Assembly (NCBI GenBank): GCA_013396635.1
Contig: WBMW01005494.1
Location: forward strand, 36,910-100,909
Direction: 5' to 3'
DNA length: 64,000 bases
Origin: Penelope pileata
Lineage: Eukaryota > Chordata > Aves > Galliformes > Cracidae
The notes beneath the pieces were generated by a model, which saw only the letters and a list, made by a program, of their open reading frames with translations, had not been told where the DNA came from and did not search any database. Position 1 is the first letter of the stretch. The number at the start of each line of letters is the position of its first letter. Both the position numbers and the translations under genes were made by a program. Positions 53,273 through 61,373 of this stretch are shown here, one piece after another.

Positions 53273-56200
53273 GTAAGTGGGGGCAGCTGGGAGGAGTGTG
53301 GGGGCTGCTGGCCTCCCCACGGCCACTGCAGCCGTGCTGGTGAGTTTTGGGAAGAGTCGTGCTTGCGGCACGGGTGGTGATCTTGGAGGTCTTTTGCAAC
53401 CTTTATGGTGCTGGGTTTGATTCTATAACTCTACGATTCTACGATTCTGTGATTCTGTGATTAAGAGGACCCACCAGGCATGCCCACTTGCTTGTTGTTG
53501 CTTCTCCTCGACTCTGCCTGGCCAGCTGCCGTTAGCAGCACTGGGGTGCAGGGAGGGAATGGAAGGAGTGCACAGAATCACAGAACTGCAGGGGGTGGAA
53601 GGGGCCTCTAGAGATCATCGAGTCCAACCGCTGTTGGGTTGCTGGCAGCTCGGCTTTACAAAGGACATCGATCTGGGCATTGGCTGTCGAGCCATGGTTT
53701 TAGGTTTGCTCTCCTCAGCGATGATATTTGCGCTGGGATGTGTTGGAAAATCATGGATTTCTCTTCATGGCAGTAGCTACCGAGTCTTGGTTTTGTTTCG
53801 TTTTGTTCTAAACGGTTGCTGCAGCCACACGTTATTTTACATAATAACTAACAGCAGTCTTGCAAATCTGAATGCAAATGGGGAAGAATGAAAGAATGCA
53901 CGAACGGACATTGTCTGGATATGTGCTCAGACGCAGTCCAGCTTCCCATTAATGCCAAAACAGAAATGCTGAGGAGGAACAACCTCACCTCTGCGTGCAT
54001 GTTTGCATGTCTCGCGTGGGATTCGTGACCCAACACGGCTCTTGGTGCACGTCCTGCGGCTGCACTGGGGGCTGGGGGGCTCGGTGGGGAGCAGCGCCGT
54101 GCCACACGCTCTGCTTGCCCCCAGACTGCCCTGTGGACCTCTTCTTTGTGCTGGACACCTCCGAAAGTGTGGCCCTGAGGGTGAAGCCCTTTGGGGACCT
54201 GGTGGCACAAGTGAAAGACTTCACCAACCGCTTCATCGATAAGCTGACAGACAGGTACCATGCCCTGGGGGTGTCGGGGGCTGTGCTGTGTGTGGGGGGC
54301 CATGGAGAGAGCAGGGCTGTGGAGGGGCAAGGGCACATCCCTCCTCTGCGTGCCCATGGCCACCCCAGTCCCACTCCAGCCATCTGCAGTGTGTGTGCTT
54401 GGGTGGCCATAAGGCACCCCAGTGCTAATGGCAACAAAGAGACATCCCCCAGGCACTGAATCCAGCTGTGGGGCCCTGTAGGGCACCCCACCTCCACCCC
54501 CTGCCCAGCCCTTTGCCTCCTCCTCACCCAGTAGCCCGCTCCTCGCTGCACCCTACAACCACCAGCCCGCATCTCACCCTGCTTTCCCAGGTCGAGGGCA
54601 CCCAGGTTTGCCTAGAGGCACCTAAATTCCCCAGTCTCAGAGGGGCAGGGTGCTGGGAAGGGCCCCCTCACGTCAGCACCGTGTGACCACATGCCTGGGG
54701 ACAACCTGCCAGGCCTCATCAGTACAGACTGGCTTTGTACCAAGGGCTTTGTCCTGAGCCCCTGCTGCATGCAGACAGACAGACAGATGGGTTTCCTGAG
54801 CCTGCACCCAGCGCCTGCATGCTCACCCTTGTGCTCTCCATCCACTGCGTGGCATCACCCTGCACACCATCACCCTGCACACCATCACCCTGCACACCAT
54901 CATCACCCTGCCCACAGTGCCACCAGCACCCAATGCACGCACAGTGCAGTGGGATGGGGGTGCAGCAGGGGTGGAGGGCATGATGATGCTCTGGGAGCTC
55001 TGGGAAAGGTCCTCATGGAAAGAGAGAAGACGAACTTGGGGATTGCTCAACCCTGTGTTTTGGATTGGCCCCAGCACCCTGAAGGTGCTGTGACATGTCA
55101 GTCCCGGGTGCTGATGAAGCAAACCCATGTTGGCACATGGAAGGTGGCTTCAGCCCCCACCCCTCTGTGGGTGCAAGCACCCTTTGCGTGCAGGCATCCT
55201 CCTGTTCCCTGAAGCCCAGGGAAAGCGGGGAGCCCTCACAAAGCCTTGGCACAGGAACTGCATTTCACATCACGGGTGGCGAAGGTGGCAGGGAGGTGGC
55301 AACAGGGGCTGTGGGGCCGCGCTGGAGGCACACGTCCTCGTGTCCCCACGCAGGTACTTCCGCTGCGACCGCTTCCTGGCATGGAACGCCGGGGCACTGC
55401 ACTACAGCGACTCCGTCGTCATCATCAAGGACCTCACGGCCATGCCCAGCGGCAGGACCGAGCTGAAGAACAGCGTGTCGGCCATCAACTACATTGGGAA
55501 GGGCACCCACACCGACTGCGCCATAAAGCAGGGCCTCGAGCGGCTGCTCGTTGGGTACGGTGGAGAGGGGGAGCTGGGATAGGATGGTGCTGGCTGGGGT
55601 GTCCCCGTGCATCAGGTAGAGATGTCCCCAGTGTGAGGGAGGTCACCCGGGCATGGAACACGCACTGGGGCAGCAGGTTGCTGCTGATCCGCGTGTGCTG
55701 GGACAAGATTAACCCTAACCCTAACCCTAACCCTAACCCTGGCTGCAGGCTGAGGTCTCCCTCCAGGTCTGTTCAGCCCTTTCATCCCTAACCTCGTGTT
55801 ACACCCCTGCAGCGGCTCCCACCTCAAGGAGAACAAATACCTGATCGTGGTGACCGATGGACATCCCTTGGAGGGCTACAAGGAGCCCTGTGGAGGCCTG
55901 GACGACGCTGCCAACGAAGCCAAACATTTGGGGATCAAAGTGTTCTCTGTCGCCATCTCACCCCACCACCTGGTAGGGACCGTGGGGCAGTGCCACCGGA
56001 CCCCCAGCACAGCAGCACTTGGTGCCACAGGGCCCCGCTGCCATGCATGGAGACACACAGAGTGCAGGGCACAGCAAGCGCTGGGGACACACTGAGGGCT
56101 GGGGGGAGGATGCGGGTCCCCACCGTGTCCCCTGGGCACAGCCCACGTGAGTGCCCGCAGGTCTGACCCTGCCCCTGCCCCTAGGACCAGCGGCTCAACA

Positions 56201-59200
56201 TCATCGCCACCGACCCCTCCTACCGCCGCAACTTCACCGCCACCAGCCTGAAGCCAACCCGGGACCTCGACGTGGAGGAGACCATCAACCACATCATCGA
56301 TATGATTGTGAGCGCTGCCTGTCCCCCTGCCCAGCCCGCCCCTGCCCCAGGCTCTCTTTCCCCTCACACCCCCTCTCTCTTTGCTTTTCGCCTTGCAGAA
56401 AGACAACATGGAGCAGTCGGTGAGTGTTCCCCAGTGACACCGAGCCCATCACCCTCAGCTTGGTGGCACCATGCTGCCCAGCCTCTGGGCTGCCCCACAC
56501 AGGGCACGGTGCCACCACTGCCTCTGACGCTGCTTTCTCCTTCTCTCCGGCCAGTGCTGCTCCTTCGAGTGCCACGTGAGTCAGCCCCATGGCCCCGTCC
56601 CCTCTCCTTGGGCTCCCAGGCTGTGCCTCCATCTAACCTGCTCCTCTCTCCCGCAGGCTCCCCGAGGACCCCCGGGACCCCCCGGTGACCCAGGCCATGA
56701 GGTGAGGGGTCAGCCCCTGGCTGTGGGGTGATGAGCTCCACCTGGATGCTCGGGGACCACCCTGCCCTTAGCCACATGGGGGGAGGCAGTGGGGACAGCT
56801 GTCCCATGTGGCCTCTGTGCCCTGCTCCTTGCATCCACGAAGCATTGCTCCTACCATCTCCCTGACCCTCTTCCAGCCTCATTTTCTTCCTGGGGAAGAT
56901 GAGCTAACTTTATTTCTGTCCTGTGTTTCAGGGAGAAAGAGGAAAGCCAGGTCTTCCCGGCCAGAAAGGAGATGCTGGAGACCCCGTGAGTAAAGGACGT
57001 GGTGGCTCTGCTTAGGGGCTGGTTTTGACTTCCAGCCAGAGCTCTCAGGCCCATCCTCATGTGCTTTGATGGGATGATGGGGCGATGGGGACATGCATTT
57101 TGTGCCAGCCCCAGCTTCACACTCCCCGTCCCCACACCATCACTGCAGGTCACCATCCTGCACCACCCCATTTCCCTAGCAGTGTCCCTGCCAGCTGTCC
57201 CCAGGAGGGTGACACAGAGCCATCCCCCTGCCTCCACCCACCCAGCGCAGCGAGCAGCAGCGTGGGCAGCACAGGGCAGCCCCTTCTCTCCGGTGCTACA
57301 AGGCTTCCTTGTTCCTCGCCCCAGGAGCTGCCCCTCCTGCGGGATGCCTGACTCACGGGGTGTATCCTGGGCTCCCTCCCTTGTCCTCCAACACCACAAC
57401 CACAGCAGTGTTAAGGGGGAACCTCCACTAAATAATAAGCTAATTGCATAAGGAAGCTGTTCTTCTCCTCCTCCTCCTCCTCCCTTTTTTACTAGGTAGG
57501 TTTATTTTGGGAGATGCATTTCTCCTACACACATAAGCATGCCATTAATCAGCCGGTTTGGAAACCCCGTGGCATGCACACGTTTCCCCTTCCTGAGGGC
57601 TTTCTGCCCTTCTGTTCCATCCCAAACGATGTGTCCCCAAGCGCCCTGCTTCCCTCACCCCGGGGATGGCTGGGGATGCCGGAGGTGCCAGCAGGTCCCC
57701 CCGCCCCGCAGACATCCTGTGCCACCAGAGCGGGCCAGGGAGAATGCTGGAGGAGGGGGCAGGTGGTGGGGACGAGAAGCACGTCGAACAGGATGTGTCA
57801 AGAGGTGTGATAGAATCACCTCTTAAATGTTGGCGAGTGGGCGTGTGACAAGGACGGCCCTGGATGGAGAGCCCATGGGGACAGCCTCCTTGGTGGTCCT
57901 GCATCTGCCTACGTAACACCGTGTTTCTGTCCTCCAGGGCAGGCCAGGGGACATGGGACCTGTTGGCTACCAAGGGATGAAGGTATGTGGGGCTGCAGGG
58001 TGGCAGGCAGGGTTTCTAGAAGGGCCACAAGCTGCTGATGTCCTCATTCTTCCTTTTTCCTCTCTCTTTCCATCACTAGGGTGACAAAGGAAGCCGAGGA
58101 GAAAAGGTGAGAGCACCAAGGGCTGTGGAGCATCCTGGCGCTCCCTGCTTAGCCACCTGGCATCGGGGTTGGGTACACGTTTGTGCATCGAGCCCTGCTG
58201 CCATCACCCGATGGGGACAGCTGCTCTGAGGTCCTGACCTCTCTCCTTCCCTTCGCAGGGCTCGAGAGGAGCCAAAGGAGCCAAGGTCAGATTTTGCACC
58301 ATTTTTCTTCCCCCATCAGTGCTTGGGGTGGGAGGGAGGAAGGGTCTTTGGAAGTCACTTCTTCACGGTCCCTTCTCTGCATTCCAGGGTGAGAAGGGCA
58401 AGCGTGGGATTGACGGCATTGACGGCATGAAGGTACACCTCCCTCTGGGTGCCTCGCTCAGCCTGAGCACCCAGACACCCCCGAGAACCACTCTGGGGCC
58501 CAGGAAGTCCATGGCCCACCTGTGTAGGGCTGTCCCTGCCCTGGCACTGGGAAGACGGGCTCTCCAGGGCATCCCATTCACTGCAGCTCTTGCTCTGTCT
58601 GTCTCGCAGGGAGAAGCTGGATACCCTGGGCTGCCTGGCTGTAAAGGCTCACCTGGATTTGATGTATGTACCCCACGGGTGCCCCTGGCTTGGGAATACA
58701 AGAAAATGTGCACAGAGTCCTATGGGGTCCTCAGACAACCGTCCCCCTCCTTGCCTGGAAGCTGTCCCTGTTGCAGGGTGCTGCCTGGGAGGCTGTGTGG
58801 CAATGCCACGCTTGGCTGGGAGAAAGCAGCTTCAGGCTGCCCATCCCTCCTGCTCTCCCTGTGGGGAGGCTGCGGGCAGGCTGGAGATGCTCTCTCCGTG
58901 CCGTTTCCCACAGGTAACAGTGCTGGGCTGGTTTCCAGTGACACTGCCTTTTGTTTTCCACAGGGAACTCAAGGCCCACCTGGGCCAAAGGGTGATCCTG
59001 GTGCTTACGGACCCAAGGGAGGAAAGGTGAGCCCGTGGTGCCCACCTCACCCTGGAGGATGAGGAAGATGCGGAAATCCCGATGGGGTTGTTCAGGAGGG
59101 GTGGACACCCAGGTTTAGGGGCACGGTCTGGAGAGATGATGGTTGACCCATTGCTGATCTCCTATGCTGGAGGATGCTGCTCCTTGGAGAGGTCTGGCAA

Positions 59201-61373
59201 GATGTGAGCTGTACACTGCTCGCCCAGCTCCACGCTGTTCCTGTAGGTCCTGCCAGAAGCAGCCCCAAAACCACGGGATGCTGCAGTGAAGTGGTGGCTC
59301 ACATCAGGGGGGTGGTGGAGGGACCCACTGGGGCTGGGGACCTCTGTGGGCTGTGGAGGAAAGGGAGCTTGGGGCAAGCTGGAGCTGCTGCTCAGCACGG
59401 GGACCAAAATCCACCGCTTGGTACTAATGTGCCTTGTTTCATCCTTGTGAAGGGGGAGCCTGGGGAGGATGGAAAGCCTGGCCGGCAGGGCATTCCTGGG
59501 AGCCCTGGAGAGAAGGTCAGTGGAGAGCTCACACGCACCCTCTGCGGGGAGCAGAGGTCTCTTCTCCAGCCTTGGCTCAGAGCAGAACTTGCCCAAGCTG
59601 GCAGTGGCTTTGCTCCAAAACCCACTGATTTGTCTTTGCTCTTGCAGGGTGCTCCTGGCAACAGGGGAGAGCCCGGACCCATGGGAGAGACAGGGGACGA
59701 GGGCTCCCCCGGTGCGGATGGTCCTCCTGGAGACAGGGTGGGTGCAGGCAGCCTGCGGCAGGGCCCGGTGCCCATGGGCTTGGTGACGCAGGAAAGTCGT
59801 GCCATGCCGGGAGTGGGTCCTGAACCTCTGCTCCCATCATCTCCTTGCAGGGCAGCAATGGAGAAAGAGGACCCCCAGGCTCACCGGGTGACCGTGGGCC
59901 ACGAGGAGAGCCGGTAACTGCGTCTGTGGGCGGCCATCAGTGTCTGCTTGCAAATGGGGGCACGCTGGGCAGCTGGGGCTGGAAATAGGGGGCAGCCTGG
60001 CTCATGTACCCACAGCCTGGCAGGGACCTGACACCATCCTCTGGTCACCAACCCTTACACTGGTGGGTGATCAGCAAAGAGCCAAAACCCAGAGAACAGT
60101 GTGCCCAGAGTCCTCCTTGGGGAGCAGTGGGGCTCGGCAAGGAGGGCACGGCGGCAGACAGGGCACCTGGGTGAGGATAGGGCTTCCCTCCCCTTCCAGG
60201 GGTGGGTGGGAGTCAGTAGGAAAGTATTTGTTGTGCCTGCTGGGTTGAGTGACCCAGCGTGGGATGGGCGAGCAGGAGCCCTCGGCAGGCCAGGACAAAT
60301 GGACAGATGTGGCAAATGGCAGAGGTGGGACAGCAGGGCCACAGCATCCCAGAACACCATCCCAGCACTGCCGGGGTTTGCTGTTGCTGCATGCAGGGCT
60401 GGAGTGCTGCTCGCCCTGAGGGTGGGGAAGCAGGAGATGGGGTTGTGCAGGGATGGGGCTGCAGGAGGTGGAGCTGGCAGCCTCCTCGTCCTGTCCCTTG
60501 CACACCACGTGCGGTGTGCGGGGCAGATGTGTGCGGGAGGGGGAGGCACGCCAGTGCCCTGCAGTTAAACTGATCGGAAGGCAGCGGGCTGCTCCCTTCC
60601 AAGTCTCGGTTCAAGCACGAGGCTTGTGAGCCTTGCCAGAAACATCTCCACCAGGATTCGGGGCCCTTTGGAAGTTGTTTTGTATTTACTATTCGGCTTT
60701 GGGTGCCTGCAAGTGAGAGCTTTGGATCACCAAGCTTTCAACCACTCCCCTCAATGCTTTAAGTCGGGAGGGACTGTCAGCAGGTTTCTGAACAACCCTG
60801 TTCTCAGCGGGGCTGCAGGCGGAGCAGTGCCTTGCACAAAGTCTTGCTGTGTGTGCCACAAAAACACCCAGGCTCATGTTTCCCAGGCTCTCTGCAAACA
60901 GCCCTAAGCTGGCTCACGGTGCTGTGTGTGGGCAAAGAGATAGCCACGTGCACCGGTGGCACGATGGCATGTGGGAGTCCTTCCCGCAGTGAAGTGGGAT
61001 GGATCTCTCCAGGCACTTTGCTTCCTGGTGGGGAATGGGCTGAAGCTCGTCACCCCGAGGCAGGCACAGCATGCCTGTTCTTCAGGAGGGCTTCCTCTTA
61101 GGGCCGCCTTCTCAGCTCCATGCTAACCCATCTCTCTCCCCACACCTCTGGTGGTTTCTTGCCCGAATCCTGAAAGCCTTGCTGTTTGGATGGCTGCCCC
61201 TATCCAGCACGTGCTGTGGGGCTGTGGGGCTGCTCCCCATCCTGATCAGGCCCCTTTGCACCCTGTGCATGCCCCTCCCCGCTCCTCACGCCCTCTGTGT
61301 GTGTTTGCAGGGAGAGCCTGGGCCACCCGGCGACCAAGGGCGGGAAGGACCTCTTGGGCCACCTGGAGACCAG
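53176..61373 (+). CDS. COL6A1: COL6A1, collagen type VI alpha-1 chain (first 19 coding exons, 3'-incomplete)
   Basis: This chain pairs with alpha2(VI) and an alpha3-type chain into collagen VI, which forms beaded microfilaments around cells. Nineteen exons encode 464 residues of a protein usually slightly over 1000 long. Order: signal peptide (residues 1-19, LLLLLLAGGSWA); N-terminal von Willebrand A domain (about 34-237) with an intact MIDAS DTSES at 43-47, HTDCAI and VTDGHP; a short junction with CCSFEC at 245-250; then Gly-X-Y repeats from residue 255. Triple-helix exons are 27, 45, 54, 63 or 90 nt, all multiples of 9, with 63 nt recurring as usual for collagen VI. A single helical Cys at residue 343 is helix position 89, the residue known to support dimer disulphides. 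All splice phases agree. The C-terminal half of the helix and the two C-terminal A domains lie beyond the window, as the gene continues past 64000. Confidence 0.97.
53377..53462 (+). mobile_element. CR1 LINE 3' fragment in COL6A1 intron 1
   Basis: GTGATCTTGGAGGTCTTTTG and a run of ATTCTAC/ATTCTGTG terminal repeats mark a sense-strand CR1 3' end. Confidence 0.88.
53571..53632 (-). mobile_element. CR1 LINE 3' fragment in COL6A1 intron 1, inverted
   Basis: CACAGAATCACAGAAC followed by GGTGGAAGGGGCCTCTAGAG and ATCGAGTCCAACC is a reverse-complement CR1 3' end. It faces the CR1 fragment at 53377-53462. Confidence 0.88.
54125..54254 (+). CDS. COL6A1: COL6A1 exon 2
   Basis: 130 nt encode DCPVDLFFVLDTSESVALRV and the following helix, including the MIDAS DxSxS. 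The acceptor is CTTGCCCCCAG; the exon ends in phase 2 with donor CAG|GTACCA. Confidence 0.98.
54852..54915 (+). repeat. 15-bp minisatellite in COL6A1 intron 2
   Basis: About four tandem copies of CATCACCCTGCACAC with slight variation. Confidence 0.9.
55354..55554 (+). CDS. COL6A1: COL6A1 exon 3
   Basis: 201 nt encode the middle of the N-terminal A domain (YFRCDRFLAWNAGALHYSDS through YIGKGTHTDCAIKQGLERLL). The acceptor is CCCCACGCAG, the donor TTGG|GTACGG. Confidence 0.98.
55709..55740 (+). repeat. Interstitial telomeric repeat in COL6A1 intron 3
   Basis: Five perfect AACCCT units (55711-55740) preceded by TT form a short vertebrate telomere-type array, the C-rich strand reading on +. It lies 155 bases after exon 3 and 72 bases before exon 4. 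Confidence 0.97.
55813..55972 (+). CDS. COL6A1: COL6A1 exon 4
   Basis: 160 nt encode GSHLKENKYLIVVTDGHPLE through KVFSVAISPHHL, including the VTDG MIDAS aspartate. The acceptor is ACCCCTGCAG; the exon ends in phase 0 with donor CTG|GTAGGG. Confidence 0.98.
56185..56307 (+). CDS. COL6A1: COL6A1 exon 5
   Basis: 123 nt encode the end of the A domain (DQRLNIIATDPSYRRNFTAT and the ETINHIIDMI helix). The acceptor is TGCCCCTAG, the donor ATT|GTGAGC. Confidence 0.98.
56399..56419 (+). CDS. COL6A1: COL6A1 exon 6 (micro-exon)
   Basis: A 21-nt exon encodes KDNMEQS. The acceptor is CGCCTTGCAG, the donor TCG|GTGAGT. Confidence 0.95.
56555..56575 (+). CDS. COL6A1: COL6A1 exon 7 (cysteine-rich micro-exon)
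   Basis: A 21-nt exon encodes CCSFECH, the cysteine cluster between the A domain and the triple helix. The acceptor is CTCCGGCCAG, the donor CAC|GTGAGT. Confidence 0.96.
56657..56701 (+). CDS. COL6A1: COL6A1 exon 8 (triple helix begins)
   Basis: 45 nt encode APRGPPGPPGDPGHE. Gly-X-Y register starts at the first Gly. The acceptor is TCTCCCGCAG, the donor GAG|GTGAGG. Confidence 0.97.
56932..56985 (+). CDS. COL6A1: COL6A1 exon 9
   Basis: 54 nt encode GERGKPGLPGQKGDAGDP. The acceptor is CTGTGTTTCAG, the donor CCC|GTGAGT. Confidence 0.98.
57938..57982 (+). CDS. COL6A1: COL6A1 exon 10
   Basis: 45 nt encode GRPGDMGPVGYQGMK. The acceptor is CTGTCCTCCAG, the donor AAG|GTATGT. Confidence 0.98.
58080..58106 (+). 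CDS. COL6A1: COL6A1 exon 11
   Basis: 27 nt encode GDKGSRGEK. The acceptor is TCCATCACTAG, the donor AAG|GTGAGA. The intron before it is only 97 nt. Confidence 0.97.
58259..58285 (+). CDS. COL6A1: COL6A1 exon 12
   Basis: 27 nt encode GSRGAKGAK. The acceptor is TCCCTTCGCAG. The donor AAG|GTCAGA is weaker than its neighbours because C replaces the purine at +3. Confidence 0.95.
58388..58432 (+). CDS. COL6A1: COL6A1 exon 13
   Basis: 45 nt encode GEKGKRGIDGIDGMK. The acceptor is CTGCATTCCAG, the donor AAG|GTACAC. Confidence 0.97.
58610..58663 (+). CDS. COL6A1: COL6A1 exon 14 (helical cysteine)
   Basis: 54 nt encode GEAGYPGLPGCKGSPGFD, with the lone helical Cys at residue 343 (helix position 89). 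The acceptor is CTGTCTCGCAG, the donor GAT|GTATGT. Confidence 0.98.
58964..59026 (+). CDS. COL6A1: COL6A1 exon 15
   Basis: 63 nt encode GTQGPPGPKGDPGAYGPKGG plus one Lys. The acceptor is GTTTTCCACAG, the donor AAG|GTGAGC. Confidence 0.97.
59453..59515 (+). CDS. COL6A1: COL6A1 exon 16
   Basis: 63 nt encode GEPGEDGKPGRQGIPGSPGE plus one Lys. The acceptor is weak (CTTGTGAAG) but a near-ideal branch-point TACTAAT sits about 25 nt upstream at 59422-59428. The donor AAG|GTCAGT is also not ideal. Confidence 0.95.
59648..59737 (+). CDS. COL6A1: COL6A1 exon 17
   Basis: 90 nt encode 30 residues beginning GAPGNRGEPGPMGETGDEGS and ending GPPGDR. The acceptor is TGCTCTTGCAG, the donor AGG|GTGGGT. Confidence 0.97.
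59851..59913 (+). CDS. COL6A1: COL6A1 exon 18
   Basis: 63 nt encode GSNGERGPPGSPGDRGPRGE plus one Pro. The acceptor is TCTCCTTGCAG, the donor CCG|GTAACT. Confidence 0.97.
61311..61373 (+). CDS. COL6A1: COL6A1 exon 19 (last in window)
   Basis: 63 nt encode GEPGPPGDQGREGPLGPPGD plus one Gln. The acceptor is GTGTGTTTGCAG, the donor CAG|GTAAGG. The next helix exon is not found in the remaining 2.6 kb. Confidence 0.97.

Noticed and set aside
52738..53343. 201-residue frame running into the COL6A1 start without a stop
   Set aside because: The upstream part is Pro/Ser-rich GC translation. The signal peptide at MGLQDFF and the strong start context identify the true start.
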